A DNA stretch of 64,000 nt from Prevotella sp. HUN102 (GCF_000688375.1 NZ_JIAF01000004.1:1178001-1242000); one strand, 5' to 3'. Positions 28,288 to 40,011 are shown, numbered from the stretch's first letter. The notes: generated from the letters alone by a model not told the origin. Numbers and translations are program-made.

Positions 28288-30405
28288 ATGGCAAATCACG
28301 ATTTACATTTGACGCGTAACATCGGCATTATGGCGCACATTGATGCCGGTAAGACAACAACATCAGAGCGTATCTTGTTCTATACTGGTAAGACTCACAA
28401 GATTGGTGAGGTGCACGACGGTGCGGCTACTATGGACTGGATGGCTCAGGAGCAGGAGCGCGGAATCACAATTACATCAGCTGCGACAACTTGTAACTGG
28501 AACTATCTCGGCAAGTCTTACAAGATTAACCTGATTGATACTCCGGGACACGTTGACTTTACTGCTGAGGTGGAGCGTTCACTCCGTGTGCTCGACGGTG
28601 CTGTTGCTACTTACTCTGCTGCCGACGGTGTTCAGCCACAGTCTGAAACTGTATGGCGTCAGGCTGACAAGTACAATGTACCTCGCGTAGGTTATGTTAA
28701 TAAGATGGACCGTTCTGGTGCTGACTTCTTCGAGACGGTAAGCCAGATGAGAGATATTTTGGGTGCTAACCCGATCGCTATCCAGATTCCTATCGGCGCA
28801 GAAGAGAACTTCAAGGGCGTTATCGACCTTATCAAGATGAAGGCTATCCTCTGGCACGATGAGACAATGGGAGCAAAGTACGATATTGAGGAAATCCCTG
28901 CTGAACTGGCTGACGAAGCTGCTGAATGGCGTGAGAAGCTCCTCGAGGGTGCTGCAAACTATGATGATGAAGTAATGGAACTCTACCTCGAGGGTAAGGA
29001 CGTTCCTGAAGACAAGATCATCGCTGCAATCCGTAAGGGCTGTATCGCAATGGAATGCTGCCCGATGTTGCTCGGTTCTTCTTACAAGAACAAGGGTGTG
29101 CAGACTTTGCTCGACTATGTATGTGCATTCTTGCCTTCTCCGGTAGATACAGTTGTTACATTGGGTACAAACCCTGATACTGAAGAAGAGGAAGAGCGCA
29201 AGGCTTCAGAAGCTGAACCAACGGCTGCCCTCGCATTTAAGATTGCTACCGACCCATTTATGGGTCGTCTGGTGTTCTTCCGTGTGTACTCAGGTAAGGT
29301 TGTGGCAGGTTCATACGTCTACAACCCACGTTCTCGCAAGAAGGAGCGTATCAGCCGTTTGTTCCAGATGAACTCCAACAAGGAAATCCCAATGGAGTCA
29401 ATCGACGCAGGTGATATCGGTGCAGGTGTAGGTTTCAAGGATATTCGTACAGGTGATACACTTTGCGACGAAGCACATCCAATCGTACTCGAGTCTATGA
29501 CCTTCCCTGATACTGTGATTTCTATCGCTGTTGAGCCTAAGAGCCAGGCCGATATTGCTAAGCTCGATACTGGTTTGCAGAAGTTGGCAGAAGAAGACCC
29601 AACATTTACTGTTCGTACCGATGAGCAGAGTGGCCAGACCATTATCTCTGGTATGGGTGAGCTTCACTTGGATATCATCATCGACCGTTTGAAGCGCGAA
29701 TTCAAGGTTGAATGTAATCAGGGTAAGCCACAGGTTAATTACAAGGAGGCTATTACCAAGGCAGCTCAGAGCCGTGAGACATACAAGAAGCAGTCTGGTG
29801 GTCGTGGTAAGTTCGCTTGTATCGATGTAACTATCGAGCCAAAGGACGAAGACTACAAGGAAGGCGATTTGCAGTTCATCAATGTCGTTAAGGGTGGTAA
29901 CGTTCCTAAGGAATTCATTCCTTCAGTAGAGAAGGGATTCAAGGACTGCCTCGGCAATGGTGTGCTCGGCGGTTTCCCTATCACAGGTTTGAAGGTTACT
30001 CTGACCGATGGATCTTTCCACCCGGTAGACTCTGACCAGTTGTCGTTCGAGCTTGTAGCTCATCAGGCTTTCAAGAAGCTTTGTCCACAGGCTGGTCCTG
30101 TCTTGATGGAGCCTATTATGAAGGTTGAGGTAGTTACTCCGGAAGAAAATATGGGTGATGTTATCGGTGACTTGAACAAGCGTCGTGGTCTCGTTCAGGG
30201 TATGGACGAAGCTCGTAGCGGTGCACGTGTTGTTAAGGCAATGGTACCGCTGTCGGAAATGTTCGGTTATGTAACAGCTCTCCGTACAATTACTTCAGGT
30301 CGTGCTACTTCTTCAATGGAGTACGACCACCACTCTCCGGTTTCTAGCAGCCTTGCTAAGGAAATCCTTGCAGAGCTGAATGGTAACGCAGACTTGATTA
30401 AGTAG
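28288..30405 (+). CDS. fusA: Elongation factor G
   Basis: The 705-residue translocase GTPase has G1 AHIDAGKTT (residues 16-24), G3 DTPGHVDF, G4 NKMD, and domains II to V complete to the C-terminal [20 protein letters not shown]. It is the housekeeping EF-G by position in the str operon. Confidence 0.98.
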   Translation: MANHDLHLTRNIGIMAHIDAGKTTTSERILFYTGKTHKIGEVHDGAATMDWMAQEQERGITITSAATTCNWNYLGKSYKINLIDTPGHVDFTAEVERSLRVLDGAVATYSAADGVQPQSETVWRQADKYNVPRVGYVNKMDRSGADFFETVSQMRDILGANPIAIQIPIGAEENFKGVIDLIKMKAILWHDETMGAKYDIEEIPAELADEAAEWREKLLEGAANYDDEVMELYLEGKDVPEDKIIAAIRKGCIAMECCPMLLGSSYKNKGVQTLLDYVCAFLPSPVDTVVTLGTNPDTEEEEERKASEAEPTAALAFKIATDPFMGRLVFFRVYSGKVVAGSYVYNPRSRKKERISRLFQMNSNKEIPMESIDAGDIGAGVGFKDIRTGDTLCDEAHPIVLESMTFPDTVISIAVEPKSQADIAKLDTGLQKLAEEDPTFTVRTDEQSGQTIISGMGELHLDIIIDRLKREFKVECNQGKPQVNYKEAITKAAQSRETYKKQSGGRGKFACIDVTIEPKDEDYKEGDLQFINVVKGGNVPKEFIPSVEKGFKDCLGNGVLGGFPITGLKVTLTDGSFHPVDSDQLSFELVAHQAFKKLCPQAGPVLMEPIMKVEVVTPEENMGDVIGDLNKRRGLVQGMDEARSGARVVKAMVPLSEMFGYVTALRTITSGRATSSMEYDHHSPVSSSLAKEILAELNGNADLIK

Positions 30406-30427
30406 AAAATATAAAAGGGTAGGGTGG

Positions 30428-30459
30428 CGTCCTCATAGCGTATGACTCTTATGAGGACG
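30428..30459 (+). promoter_or_regulatory. Hairpin between fusA and rpsJ
   Basis: CGTCCTCATA (30428-30437) pairs with TATGAGGACG (30450-30459) across a 12-base loop. There is no T run. It marks the join between the str and S10 operons and may stabilise or separate the transcripts. Confidence 0.5.
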
Positions 30460-30499
30460 AACCCCTTGCTTAGTATTCATTTAAATAAATTCATTAATT

Positions 30500-30805
30500 A
30501 TGAGTCAGAAAATTCGTATTAAGCTCAAGTCTTACGACCACCAGTTGGTTGATAAGTCGGCTGAAAAGATTGTGAAGGCTGTAAAGGCAACAGGTGCCAT
30601 CGTTAGTGGTCCTATTCCATTGCCTACACACAAGCGTATTTACACAGTAAACCGCTCAACATTCGTTAATAAGAAGTCTCGCGAACAGTTCCAGTTGCAG
30701 AACTTCAAGCGTCTCATCGACATCTATAGCTCAACTCCTAAGACGGTTGATGCGTTGATGAAGCTCGAGTTGCCATCAGGTGTTGAAGTGGAAATCAAGG
30801 TGTAA
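30500..30805 (+). CDS. rpsJ: 30S ribosomal protein S10
   Basis: The 101-residue product ([20 protein letters not shown]) is full length with the [17 protein letters not shown] loop. S10 is also the NusE antitermination factor and partner of NusG. It opens the S10 operon. Confidence 0.98.
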   Translation: MSQKIRIKLKSYDHQLVDKSAEKIVKAVKATGAIVSGPIPLPTHKRIYTVNRSTFVNKKSREQFQLQNFKRLIDIYSSTPKTVDALMKLELPSGVEVEIKV

Positions 30806-30858
30806 GTTTGCACTAATTACGAAAAAAAGAATTTAATTTATTTTTAAAATTAATTGAA

Positions 30859-31473
30859 ATGCCAGGATTATTAGGAAAGAAAATCGGAATGACATCCGTT
30901 TTCAGTGCCGACGGTAAGAATGTACCGTGCACTGTTATCGAAGCTGGTCCTTGTGTTGTAACCCAAGTAAAGACAATCGAAAAAGACGGTTACAAGGCTG
31001 TTCAGTTAGGTTTCGGCGAAGCTAAGGAGAAGAGAACTTCTAAGCCACAGCAGGGACACTTCAAGAAAGCCGGCACAACACCAAAGAAGCACTTGGCCGA
31101 GTTCAAGTTTGATGAGGAGTACAACCTCGGTGACACTATTACCGTAGATTTGTTCGAAGGCGTTAAGTTTGTTGACGTTGTAGGTACATCTAAGGGTAAG
31201 GGTTTCCAGGGCGTTGTTAAGCGTCACGGATTCGGTGGTGTAGGTCAATCAACACACGGTCAGGACGACCGCGCTCGTAAGCCGGGATCTATCGGTGCTT
31301 GTTCTTACCCAGCAAAGGTGTTCAAGGGTATGCGAATGGGCGGCCAGATGGGCGGCGACAGAGTTACAACCCAAAACCTTCAAGTGTTAAAAGTAATTCC
31401 AGAACACAACCTCCTTCTTGTTAAGGGCAGCGTGGCTGGATGCAATGGTTCAACCCTTATAATTAATAAGTAA
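30859..31473 (+). CDS. rplC: 50S ribosomal protein L3
   Basis: The 204-residue product begins [20 protein letters not shown] and has the loop reaching to the peptidyl-transferase centre ([20 protein letters not shown]). Its stop codon overlaps the rplD start by one base. Confidence 0.98.
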   Translation: MPGLLGKKIGMTSVFSADGKNVPCTVIEAGPCVVTQVKTIEKDGYKAVQLGFGEAKEKRTSKPQQGHFKKAGTTPKKHLAEFKFDEEYNLGDTITVDLFEGVKFVDVVGTSKGKGFQGVVKRHGFGGVGQSTHGQDDRARKPGSIGACSYPAKVFKGMRMGGQMGGDRVTTQNLQVLKVIPEHNLLLVKGSVAGCNGSTLIINK

Positions 31474-32102
31474 TGGATATTAACGTATTAGATATCAAAG
31501 GTCAGGAGACCGGCCGTAAGGTTACTCTTAACGAGAATATCTTCGGAATTGAGCCAAACGATCATGTACTCTATCTTGACGTTAAGCAGTATCTTGCTGA
31601 CCAACGTCAGGGAACAGCTAAGTCAAAGGAAAGAAGTGAAGTTAAAGGTTCTACACGCAAGCTCGGTCGCCAGAAAGGCGGCGGTGGCGCACGCCGTGGT
31701 GATATTAACTCACCGGTTCTCGTAGGTGGTGGTCGCGTTTTCGGTCCGACTCCACGTGATTATAGCTTCAAGCTAAACAAGAAAGTTAAGGTTCTCGCTC
31801 GTAAGTCTGCATTGGCTTACAAGGCACAGGAAGCTGCTGTCGTAGTTGTTGAAGATTTCAATTATGACGCTCCAAAGACGAAAGATTTTGTAAACTTTAC
31901 TAAAAATCTTAAAGTTGATGGCAAGAAAGTGCTTCTCGTTTTGCCAGAAGTAGAGAAAAATGTATATTTGTCAGCTCGTAATTTGAAGAAGGCGAATGTA
32001 ACAACGGCTGCTCAGGTAAATTCATACGCGGTTTTGAATGCTGACGTGCTTGTTGTGACTGAAAATTCTTTGAAGATTATCGATGAAATCTTAATCAAGT
32101 AA
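31473..32102 (+). CDS. rplD: 50S ribosomal protein L4
   Basis: The 209-residue product contains the exit-tunnel loop ([22 protein letters not shown], of which the core GGGGARRGD is diagnostic) and full flanking domains. In other bacteria L4 also controls the S10 operon. Its start shares a base with the rplC stop (TAATG). Confidence 0.98.
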   Translation: MDINVLDIKGQETGRKVTLNENIFGIEPNDHVLYLDVKQYLADQRQGTAKSKERSEVKGSTRKLGRQKGGGGARRGDINSPVLVGGGRVFGPTPRDYSFKLNKKVKVLARKSALAYKAQEAAVVVVEDFNYDAPKTKDFVNFTKNLKVDGKKVLLVLPEVEKNVYLSARNLKKANVTTAAQVNSYAVLNADVLVVTENSLKIIDEILIK

Positions 32103-32123
32103 AAATAGGAGACAGTAAGAATT

Positions 32124-32567
32124 ATGGGATTTATCATTAAACCAGTGGTCACTGAAAAGATGACCAAGATTACAGACAAGTCTTCTGAGGACAAGACAAT
32201 CATAGCTCTTAACGAAAAGGCGGCTAAGGCGCATAATGCTACTGCTGAAACTCGCAGCTATGTTGTAAAGAATAAGCGCAATCCTGAAGGTTTGAAGAAG
32301 GAGAAGACTGTTTATTCTTATGTTAAGCCTGCACAGCCAAAGTATGGCTTTATCGTTAAGCCAGAGGCCAACAAGCTTGAGATTAAGAAGGAAATCGAGA
32401 GCCTGTACAATGTTACAGTAATTGATGTGAATACCGTTCGTTACGCAGGTAAGCGTCAGGCACGCTATACCAAGGCTGGTCTTGTGAAAGGTCAGAAGAA
32501 CGCATTCAAGAAGGCAATCGTCACTTTGAAGGCTGGCGATACAATTGATTTTTACAGCAATATTTAA
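32124..32567 (+). CDS. rplW: 50S ribosomal protein L23 with an internal insertion
   Basis: The product is 147 residues, against about 95-100 for most bacterial L23. The N-terminus (MGFIIKPVVTEKMTKITDKS) and the end from YGFIVKPEANKLEIKKEIES to DTIDFYSNI are normal. About 50 extra residues lie between, at roughly residues 21-72, very rich in Lys, Ala and Asn (for example EKAAKAHNATAETRSYVVKN). The frame is unbroken and the gene sits at its proper place, so this is a real lineage-specific extension of a loop near the exit-tunnel mouth, where trigger factor and SRP bind. Confidence 0.96.
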   Translation: MGFIIKPVVTEKMTKITDKSSEDKTIIALNEKAAKAHNATAETRSYVVKNKRNPEGLKKEKTVYSYVKPAQPKYGFIVKPEANKLEIKKEIESLYNVTVIDVNTVRYAGKRQARYTKAGLVKGQKNAFKKAIVTLKAGDTIDFYSNI

Positions 32568-32574
32568 ATAAAAA

Positions 32575-33402
<828 letters not shown>

Positions 33403-33424
33403 TTTAAGTAATTAAGAGTAAATT

Positions 33425-33691
33425 ATGAGTCGTTCATTAAAAAAGGGTCCATACATCAACGTATCACTCGAAAAGAAAATTCTCGCTATGAATGAGAGTG
33501 GTAAGAAGACAGTCGTAAAGACTTGGGCCAGAGCATCAATGATTTCCCCTGATTTTGTGGGGCACACTGTTGCAGTTCATAACGGAAATAAATTTATCCC
33601 TGTTTACATTACTGAGAATATGGTAGGTCATAAGCTCGGAGAGTTCAGCCCTACACGCCGTTTCGGTGGTCACTCTGGTAATAAAAGGTAA
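33425..33691 (+). CDS. rpsS: 30S ribosomal protein S19
   Basis: The 88-residue product starts [11 protein letters not shown] and ends with the [15 protein letters not shown] tail near the decoding site. It is full length. Confidence 0.98.
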   Translation: MSRSLKKGPYINVSLEKKILAMNESGKKTVVKTWARASMISPDFVGHTVAVHNGNKFIPVYITENMVGHKLGEFSPTRRFGGHSGNKR

Positions 33692-33723
33692 CAGGTCATA
33701 ACCCTTAGAAATTAGAAATTATA

Positions 33724-34131
33724 ATGGGAGCAAGAAAACATATTAAGGCTGAGGCTCGTAAAGAGGCCTTGAAAAGCCAGTATTTTGCAAAGCTCAAGGA
33801 CTGCCCTTCTTCTCCACGCAAGATGCGCTACGTTGTAGACATGGTTCGTGGTATGGAGGTGAATCGTGCCCTTGGCGTGCTGAGATTCTCTAAGAAGGCA
33901 GCTGCTCAGAATGTTGAGAAACTTCTGCGTTCAGCTATTGCTAACTGGGAGATGAAGAATGATCGCAAAGCCGAAGACGGTGAACTTTATATCTCTAAGA
34001 TCTTCGTTGATGAAGGTGTTACAATGAAGCGCATGCGTCCTGCACCACAGGGCCGTGGCTACAGAATTCGCAAACGTTCTAACCACGTCACACTTTTCGT
34101 AGATGCAAAGTCTGGCGCTAACAATGATTAA
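33724..34131 (+). CDS. rplV: 50S ribosomal protein L22
   Basis: The 135-residue product has the L22 core ([20 protein letters not shown]) and the tunnel beta-hairpin ([20 protein letters not shown]) that forms part of the exit-tunnel narrowing. Confidence 0.97.
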   Translation: MGARKHIKAEARKEALKSQYFAKLKDCPSSPRKMRYVVDMVRGMEVNRALGVLRFSKKAAAQNVEKLLRSAIANWEMKNDRKAEDGELYISKIFVDEGVTMKRMRPAPQGRGYRIRKRSNHVTLFVDAKSGANND

Positions 34132-34142
34132 TAAATAGTAGA

Positions 34143-34880
34143 ATGGGACAGAAAGTTAATCCAATAAGCAACCGTCTCGGTATTATCCGCGGTTGGGAGT
34201 CAAATTGGTTCGGTGGCAAGAATTTTGGCGATAACCTCCTTGAGGACAAGAAAATTCGCACATACTTGAACAAGCGTTTGGAAAAAGCAAGCGTTTCTCG
34301 TATTGTCATTGAGCGTACATTGAAGCTCGTTACCATCACTATTTGCACTGCTCGTCCAGGTATCGTTATCGGCAAGGGTGGTCAGGATGTTGACAAACTC
34401 AAGGAAGAATTGAAGAACCTTTTCAAGAAGGAGATTCAAATCAATATCTTTGAAGTTAAGAAGCCTGAACTTGACGCTAACATCGTGGGTAACAACATCG
34501 CTCGCCAGGTAGAAGGTAAGATTGCTTACCGTCGTGCTATCAAGATGGCAGTTGCTAATACAATGCGCGCAGGTGCTGAAGGTATCAAAGTTCAAATCAC
34601 AGGACGTCTGAACGGTGCCGAGATGGCACGTAAGGAAATGTTCAAGGAAGGACGTACTCCTCTCCATACATTCCGTGCAGACATCGATTATTGTCAGACA
34701 GAGGCTCTTACTAAGGTTGGCCTTCTGGGTATCAAGGTGTGGATTTGCCGAGGTGAAGTTTACAACAAGGTAGATCTTACTCCTAACTTTACTCAGGAAA
34801 AGGGTAATGCACGTTCCAACAACAATGGTGGAAATGCTCGCTCTGGACGTGGTAATCGTAGAAGAAACAATAACCGTTAA
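34143..34880 (+). CDS. rpsC: 30S ribosomal protein S3
   Basis: The 245-residue product has the KH domain ([20 protein letters not shown]) and the S3 C-terminal domain. It ends with an Asn/Gly/Arg-rich tail ([20 protein letters not shown]), a low-complexity extension. It is the mRNA entry protein. Confidence 0.97.
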   Translation: MGQKVNPISNRLGIIRGWESNWFGGKNFGDNLLEDKKIRTYLNKRLEKASVSRIVIERTLKLVTITICTARPGIVIGKGGQDVDKLKEELKNLFKKEIQINIFEVKKPELDANIVGNNIARQVEGKIAYRRAIKMAVANTMRAGAEGIKVQITGRLNGAEMARKEMFKEGRTPLHTFRADIDYCQTEALTKVGLLGIKVWICRGEVYNKVDLTPNFTQEKGNARSNNNGGNARSGRGNRRRNNNR

Positions 34881-34894
34881 AAGTAAAAGCTATC

Positions 34895-35323
34895 ATGTTA
34901 CAGCCAAAAAGAGTAAAATATAGAAGACCTCAAGATGGGCGTGGCAACAAAGGCAACGCACACAGAGGTACACAATTGGCTTTTGGTTCTTTTGGTATCA
35001 AGACACTTGAGCCAAAATGGATCGACAGCCGTCAGATTGAGGCCGCTCGTATAGCATTGAACCGCTATATGAATCGTCAAGGTCAGGTCTGGATCCGTAT
35101 ATTCCCTGACAAACCAATTACTCGCAAGCCTGCGGACGTACGTATGGGTAAGGGTAAGGGTGATCCAGCAGGATGGGTTGCACCGGTTACACCAGGTCGT
35201 ATCCTCTTTGAAGTAGAAGGTGTAAGCTTTGATATAGCTAAGGAGGGACTTCGTCTCGCAGCTCAGAAGCTACCTGTTAAGACAAAGTTTGTTGTAAGAC
35301 GTGATTTCGATAAAAACGCTTAA
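34895..35323 (+). CDS. rplP: 50S ribosomal protein L16
   Basis: The 142-residue product begins [20 protein letters not shown] and has the conserved [17 protein letters not shown] loop, with the arginine reached by hydroxylases in some bacteria. It helps to bind tRNA at the A site. Confidence 0.98.
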   Translation: MLQPKRVKYRRPQDGRGNKGNAHRGTQLAFGSFGIKTLEPKWIDSRQIEAARIALNRYMNRQGQVWIRIFPDKPITRKPADVRMGKGKGDPAGWVAPVTPGRILFEVEGVSFDIAKEGLRLAAQKLPVKTKFVVRRDFDKNA

Positions 35324-35328
35324 GAAAG

Positions 35329-35523
35329 ATGAAGATTAACGAAGTAAAACAGCTCGATACCAAAGAATTGGTAGAGAAAATCGAGAATGCTCAAGTAGCA
35401 CTCGACAAGATGAAACTGAATCATCAGGTTACTCCACTTGAGAATCCATCTCAGATTAAGCTTGCTCGTCGTGATATAGCACGTATGAAGACTGAACTAC
35501 GTCAGAGAGAACTTAATAAATAA
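35329..35523 (+). CDS. rpmC: 50S ribosomal protein L29
   Basis: The 64-residue two-helix protein begins [20 protein letters not shown] and ends [14 protein letters not shown]. It sits at the exit-tunnel rim beside L23, which is enlarged in this organism. It lies 5 bases after rplP. Confidence 0.97.
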   Translation: MKINEVKQLDTKELVEKIENAQVALDKMKLNHQVTPLENPSQIKLARRDIARMKTELRQRELNK

Positions 35524-35534
35524 CAATGGTCCAG

Positions 35535-35792
35535 ATGGAAACAAGAAATTTAAGAAAAGTAAGACAGGGTGTCGTAACTAGCAACAAAATGGATAAAACC
35601 ATCGTTATTGCTTCTAAGTTCAAGGAAAAGCACCCTATATATGGTAAGTTTGTCCAGAAGACAAAGAAATACCATGCGCATGATGAGAAGAATGAAGCTA
35701 ACATCGGCGACACAGTGCTCATTATGGAAACTCGTCCTTTGAGTAAGACAAAGAGATGGAGATTAGTTCAAATAGTAGAAAAAGCTAAGTAA
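35535..35792 (+). CDS. rpsQ: 30S ribosomal protein S17
   Basis: The product is 85 residues from [20 protein letters not shown], the start that matches the family. An in-frame ATG three codons earlier (35526) is the alternative. The OB-fold motif [13 protein letters not shown] and [20 protein letters not shown] are present. Confidence 0.95.
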   Translation: METRNLRKVRQGVVTSNKMDKTIVIASKFKEKHPIYGKFVQKTKKYHAHDEKNEANIGDTVLIMETRPLSKTKRWRLVQIVEKAK

Positions 35793-35794
35793 TT

Positions 35795-36160
35795 ATGATA
35801 CAGTCAGAATCAAAACTTACAGTATGTGATAACAGCGGTGCCCGCGTAGCGAAGTGCATCCGCGTTCTCGGTGGTACCCGCCGTCGTTATGCAAGTGTTG
35901 GTGACGTTATCGTAGTTGCTGTACAGAGCGTCATCCCATCTAGTGATGTTAAGAAAGGTACAGTATCAAAGGCTTTGATCGTACGCACTAAGAAAGAAAT
36001 TCGTCGTGCTGATGGTTCATACATCCGTTTCGATGATAACGCTTGTGTGTTGCTTAACAATGCTGGCGAAATCCGTGGTAGCCGTATCTTCGGTCCTGTT
36101 GCACGTGAATTGCGTGCAGTGAATATGAAGGTCGTTTCTTTGGCTCCTGAGGTTCTTTAA
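35795..36160 (+). CDS. rplN: 50S ribosomal protein L14
   Basis: The 121-residue product ([20 protein letters not shown]) is full length with the typical [20 protein letters not shown] segment. It lies 2 bases after rpsQ. Confidence 0.98.
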   Translation: MIQSESKLTVCDNSGARVAKCIRVLGGTRRRYASVGDVIVVAVQSVIPSSDVKKGTVSKALIVRTKKEIRRADGSYIRFDDNACVLLNNAGEIRGSRIFGPVARELRAVNMKVVSLAPEVL

Positions 36161-36181
36161 TTATTTAAACAGAATAATAAA

Positions 36182-36499
36182 ATGGCAAAATTCCATATAA
36201 AGAAAGACGATCAAGTTATCGTTCTTGCTGGCTCTGATAAGGGCAAGACTGGTAAGGTGCTCAAGGTTATCGTTGATAAGCAACGCGTCCTTGTGGAAGG
36301 AATCAATATGGTTTCCAAGAGCACAAAGCCATCTGCAGCAAGTCCTCAGGGAGGTATTGTGAAGCAGGAGGCTCCTATTCATATCTCAAATTTAAGTCTG
36401 ATCGATCCAAAGAGCGGCAAGGCAACACGTATCAGAATCGAGCGTGAGGGCAAAACCGTTAAGCGAATCGCTAAAAAATCAGGGGAGGAAATTAAGTAA
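36182..36499 (+). CDS. rplX: 50S ribosomal protein L24
   Basis: The 105-residue product contains a KOW motif ([19 protein letters not shown]) and [15 protein letters not shown]. It starts large-subunit assembly. Its stop codon overlaps the rplE start by one base (TAATG). Confidence 0.97.
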   Translation: MAKFHIKKDDQVIVLAGSDKGKTGKVLKVIVDKQRVLVEGINMVSKSTKPSAASPQGGIVKQEAPIHISNLSLIDPKSGKATRIRIEREGKTVKRIAKKSGEEIK

Positions 36500-37053
36500 T
36501 GAATACAGCACAATTAAAAAAGCAGTATAAGGAGCAGATCGCTCCAGCATTGCAGAAGCAGTTCAACTATACTTCAGCTATGCAGATTCCTGTTCTGAAG
36601 AAGATTGTTATCAATCAGGGTTTGGGCGATGCAACACAGGATAAGAAAATTATCGAAGTTGCTATCAACGAAATCTCTGCAATAACTGGTCAGAAGGCAG
36701 TTGCGACATATTCTAAGAAGGATATTGCAAACTTCAAGCTCCGTAAGAAGATGCCTATTGGTGTTATGGTAACTTTGCGTCGTGAGCGTATGTATGAGTT
36801 CCTCGAGAAACTTGTGCGCGTTTCATTGCCACGTATCCGTGACTTCAAGGGTATTGAAAGCAAGTTGGATGGTCGTGGTAACTACACACTCGGTATTACT
36901 GAGCAGATTATCTTCCCAGAAATCAATATCGATCAGGTAGACCGCATCCAGGGTTTGAACATTACTTTTGTAACTTCAGCAAAGACTGACGAAGAAGGCT
37001 ACGCGCTCTTGAAGGCATTTGGTCTTCCATTCAAGAATGCTAAAAACGATTAA
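36499..37053 (+). CDS. rplE: 50S ribosomal protein L5
   Basis: The 184-residue product has the motifs [18 protein letters not shown] and [20 protein letters not shown] and is full length. It binds 5S rRNA in the central protuberance. Confidence 0.98.
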   Translation: MNTAQLKKQYKEQIAPALQKQFNYTSAMQIPVLKKIVINQGLGDATQDKKIIEVAINEISAITGQKAVATYSKKDIANFKLRKKMPIGVMVTLRRERMYEFLEKLVRVSLPRIRDFKGIESKLDGRGNYTLGITEQIIFPEINIDQVDRIQGLNITFVTSAKTDEEGYALLKAFGLPFKNAKND

Positions 37054-37059
37054 AGAGAT

Positions 37060-37362
37060 ATGGCAAAAGAATCAATGAAAGCTCGCGAGGTTAAGCGTGC
37101 AAAGCTCGTTGCTCGTTACGCTGAAAAGCGCGCAGCTCTTAAAAAGATTATCGCTACTTCTGACGATCTGGGTGAAGCTTACGAGGCTGCTCGTAAACTC
37201 CAGTCTATTCCGAAGAATGCAAACCCAATCCGTCTTCACAACCGTTGCAAGATGACTGGCCGTCCAAAGGGTTATATCCGTCAGTTCGGTCTCTCTCGTA
37301 TTCAGTTCCGTGAAATGGCTTCACAGGGTCTCATTCCTGGAGTAAAGAAGGCAAGCTGGTAA
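37060..37362 (+). CDS. rpsN: 30S ribosomal protein S14, zinc-free type
   Basis: The 100-residue product is the long S14 form with only a single cysteine ([20 protein letters not shown]) and no CxxC pairs, so it does not bind zinc. It is followed by a 115-base gap that holds two hairpins, one of terminator type. Confidence 0.97.
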   Translation: MAKESMKAREVKRAKLVARYAEKRAALKKIIATSDDLGEAYEAARKLQSIPKNANPIRLHNRCKMTGRPKGYIRQFGLSRIQFREMASQGLIPGVKKASW

Positions 37363-37372
37363 ATCATTTCCT

Positions 37373-37409
37373 GCGTTATGCGTTTCATTCCGAATGAAAT
37401 GCGTAACGC
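37373..37409 (+). promoter_or_regulatory. Long hairpin between rpsN and rpsH
   Basis: GCGTTATGCGTTTCATTC (37373-37390) pairs with GAATGAAATGCGTAACGC (37392-37409), 18 pairs including two G-T wobbles. It starts 11 bases after the rpsN stop and is followed at once by a terminator-like hairpin. Confidence 0.65.
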
Positions 37410-37412
37410 TTG

Positions 37413-37433
37413 AATGCTACAAGCATTTTTTTT
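37413..37433 (+). terminator. Attenuator inside the spc operon
   Basis: AATGCT (37413-37418) pairs with AGCATT (37422-37427) and eight T residues follow. It lies 45 bases before rpsH within a run of otherwise tightly spaced genes, so it should cut transcription of the distal spc genes unless read through. Confidence 0.6.
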
Positions 37434-37477
37434 AATATTGTCGGGGAAGTCCCGATTAATTAAACATTTATATTTTT

Positions 37478-37873
37478 ATGACAGATCCAATAGCAGATTA
37501 TCTGACAAGACTCAGAAACGCAATCATGGCTCATCACCGTGTTGTTGAAGTTCCTGCGTCTAACTTGAAGAAGTCTATTACAAAGATTCTCTTCGAGAAG
37601 GGTTACATCTTGAACTACAAGTTTGTAGAAGATGGTCCTCAAGGAACAATCAAGGTCGCACTCAAGTACGATCCTGTAACAAAGCAGAACGCAATCAAGA
37701 AATTGAAGCGCGTTTCTACACCAGGTCTTCGCCAGTATACTGGTTACAAAGACATGCCGAGAGTAATTAACGGACTTGGAATCGCAATCATTTCAACGTC
37801 TAAGGGTGTAATGACTAACAAGGAAGCAGCTGCAGAGAAAATCGGCGGTGAAGTTCTTTGCTACGTATATTAA
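37478..37873 (+). CDS. rpsH: 30S ribosomal protein S8
   Basis: The 131-residue product (MTDPIADYLTRLRNAIMAHH) has the C-terminal RNA-binding motif GLGIAIISTSKGVMTNKEA. In other bacteria S8 represses the spc operon; here it is the first gene after an attenuator. Confidence 0.98.
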   Translation: MTDPIADYLTRLRNAIMAHHRVVEVPASNLKKSITKILFEKGYILNYKFVEDGPQGTIKVALKYDPVTKQNAIKKLKRVSTPGLRQYTGYKDMPRVINGLGIAIISTSKGVMTNKEAAAEKIGGEVLCYVY

Positions 37874-37887
37874 TTGGAGGATTTACT

Positions 37888-38454
37888 ATGTCAAGAATTG
37901 GAAAATTACCAATTAGTATTCCTGCGGGTGTTACAGTAACATTCAAGGACAACGTTGTTACAGCCAAAGGACCGAAGGGTGAACTTTCACAGTACGTTAA
38001 CCCATCTATCAAGACTATAATCGAAGAAGGTCAGGTAACTTTTGAGGTTGATGAGAATAGCCCGGTAAATTACAAGCAGAAGCAGGCTTTCCACGGTTTG
38101 TATCGTTCACTTGTTAACAATATGGTTGTTGGCGTAAGCGAAGGCTACGAGAATACTTTGGAACTTGTTGGTGTAGGTTACCGTGTTTCTAATCAGGGCA
38201 ACTTGGTTGAATTCTCTCTTGGTTATACACACCCTATCTTCATCCAGCTTCCTAAGGAAGTTAAGGTCGAGACAAAGAGTGAGCGTAACCAGAATCCTAT
38301 CATCATTCTCGAATCAGCTGATAAGCAACTGCTTGGTCTCATCTGTGCTAAAATCCGTTCTTTCCGTAAGCCTGAACCTTATAAGGGTAAGGGTATCCTG
38401 TTCCAGGGTGAGGTTATTCGCAGAAAGTCTGGTAAGTCAGCTTCAGCTAAGTAA
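37888..38454 (+). CDS. rplF: 50S ribosomal protein L6
   Basis: The start at 37888 gives [17 protein letters not shown], the family start, and follows a clear GGAGG; an in-frame upstream ATG at 37858 would overlap rpsH and is rejected. The 188-residue product ends with the motif [20 protein letters not shown]. Confidence 0.97.
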   Translation: MSRIGKLPISIPAGVTVTFKDNVVTAKGPKGELSQYVNPSIKTIIEEGQVTFEVDENSPVNYKQKQAFHGLYRSLVNNMVVGVSEGYENTLELVGVGYRVSNQGNLVEFSLGYTHPIFIQLPKEVKVETKSERNQNPIIILESADKQLLGLICAKIRSFRKPEPYKGKGILFQGEVIRRKSGKSASAK

Positions 38455-38474
38455 CTTTAAAAATCATTACGATT

Positions 38475-38819
38475 ATGACAACTAAGAAAGAACAAAGAAG
38501 ACTTAAGATAAAGTTCCGCATTCGCAAGAGTGTGAACGGTACTGCTGAACGCCCACGCTTGAGCGTTTTCCGTAGTAATAAGCAGATTTATGCACAGGTT
38601 ATTAACGACCTTACAGGAACTACACTTGCTTCAGCTTCTTCAGCTGGCCTCGAAAAGATGGCTAAGATTGAACAGGCAAAGAAGGTTGGTGCTCTTGTTG
38701 CTGAAAAGGCAAAGGCAGCTGGTATAGAACAGGTTGTTTTCGACCGTAACGGTTACCTTTATCACGGACGTGTTCAGGCTTTGGCTGATGCCGCTCGTGA
38801 AGGAGGTCTTAATTTCTAA
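38475..38819 (+). CDS. rplR: 50S ribosomal protein L18
   Basis: The 114-residue product has the 5S rRNA-binding pattern [20 protein letters not shown] and ends [25 protein letters not shown]. It is full length. Confidence 0.98.
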   Translation: MTTKKEQRRLKIKFRIRKSVNGTAERPRLSVFRSNKQIYAQVINDLTGTTLASASSAGLEKMAKIEQAKKVGALVAEKAKAAGIEQVVFDRNGYLYHGRVQALADAAREGGLNF

Positions 38820-38825
38820 ACGATT

Positions 38826-39338
38826 ATGGCAATGAATAAAGTAAAAGTAAATAGTGACGTTGAACTGAAGGACCGTTTGGTTGCAATTAACCGCGTAACC
38901 AAGGTTACAAAGGGTGGTCGTACTTTCACATTCGCAGCTATTGTTGTTGTAGGTGACGGTAAAGGTGTTATCGGTTGGGGGCTTGGCAAAGCAGGTGAAG
39001 TTACAGCAGCTATCCAAAAAGGTACAGACGCAGCTAAGAAGAACCTTGTAAAGGTTCCTGTGTTGAAGGGAACTGTTCCTCACGAAGTTGAAACACATTT
39101 CGGTGGAGCACAGGTGCTCATCAAGCCGGCTGCTGCCGGTACTGGTCTTAAGGCCGGTGGTGCTATGCGTGCTGTTCTTGAGAGTGCAGGTGTTACTGAC
39201 GTGATTGCTAAGTCAAAGGGTTCATCAAACCCTCACAACCTCGTAAAGGCTACAATTGCCGCTCTCGCATTGATGCGCGATGCTTATACGGTAGCTGGCG
39301 AGCGTGGAATCAGTATGGATAAAGTTTTTAACGGTTAA
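38826..39338 (+). CDS. rpsE: 30S ribosomal protein S5
   Basis: The 170-residue product has the S5 dsRNA-binding domain ([20 protein letters not shown]) and the C-terminal fold ([20 protein letters not shown]). It takes part in mRNA unwinding and fidelity. Lies 6 bases after rplR. Confidence 0.98.
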   Translation: MAMNKVKVNSDVELKDRLVAINRVTKVTKGGRTFTFAAIVVVGDGKGVIGWGLGKAGEVTAAIQKGTDAAKKNLVKVPVLKGTVPHEVETHFGGAQVLIKPAAAGTGLKAGGAMRAVLESAGVTDVIAKSKGSSNPHNLVKATIAALALMRDAYTVAGERGISMDKVFNG

Positions 39339-39358
39339 TTATAAGGAGGTTTTTATTT

Positions 39359-39535
39359 ATGGCAACTATTAAAGTAAAGCAGATTAAGAGCCGTATTAAC
39401 GCTCCTAAAGACCAGAAGAGTACTTTGTTGGCCCTTGGCCTTCGCAAGATTTCTCAGGTTGTAGAGATTGAAGATACTCCAAGCAACCGTGGTATGATCC
39501 GCAAGGTTCACCATCTGGTATCAGTTATTGATTAA
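39359..39535 (+). CDS. rpmD: 50S ribosomal protein L30
   Basis: This is a short gene of 58 codons. Its product begins MATIKVKQIKSRINAPKDQK and continues with TLLALGLRKI, the L30 signature, ending HHLVSVID. A strong AAGGAGG lies 12 bases before the ATG. It is placed as usual between rpsE and rplO. Confidence 0.96.
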   Translation: MATIKVKQIKSRINAPKDQKSTLLALGLRKISQVVEIEDTPSNRGMIRKVHHLVSVID

Positions 39536-39560
39536 TTAATCTTATAAAAGAAACAGAATT

Positions 39561-40007
39561 ATGAAATTAAATAATTTGAAGCCAGCTGCTGGTTCTACTC
39601 ATTCACGTCGTCGTATTGGCCGTGGTCCGGGTTCTGGTCTCGGTGGTACTTCTACACGTGGACACAAGGGTGCTAAGGCTCGCTCTGGTTACAAGAGAAA
39701 GATTGGTTTCGAAGGAGGTCAGATGCCTCTCCAGCGTCGTGTACCAAAGGGTGGATTCAAGAATATCAACCACAAGGAATACCTCGCAGTGAACTTGTCT
39801 ACACTTCAGGCTATTGCTGAAAAGAATAACCTTACTAAGATTGGTATTGCAGAATTGAAGGCTGCTGGATTTACCAATGGCAAGGAATTGGTTAAGATTC
39901 TCGGCAAGGGAGAATTGAAGGTTAAGGTAGACGTAGAAGCTAATGCGTTCTCTAAGACTGCCGAAGAAGCTATCAAGGCAGTAGGTGGTAACACAACTAT
40001 AATCTAA
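39561..40007 (+). CDS. rplO: 50S ribosomal protein L15
   Basis: The 148-residue product begins MKLNNLKPAAGSTHSRRRIG and has the glycine-rich RGHKGAKARSGYKRKIGFEG region. Full length. secY starts 4 bases after its stop. Confidence 0.98.
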   Translation: MKLNNLKPAAGSTHSRRRIGRGPGSGLGGTSTRGHKGAKARSGYKRKIGFEGGQMPLQRRVPKGGFKNINHKEYLAVNLSTLQAIAEKNNLTKIGIAELKAAGFTNGKELVKILGKGELKVKVDVEANAFSKTAEEAIKAVGGNTTII

Positions 40008-40011
40008 GTTA

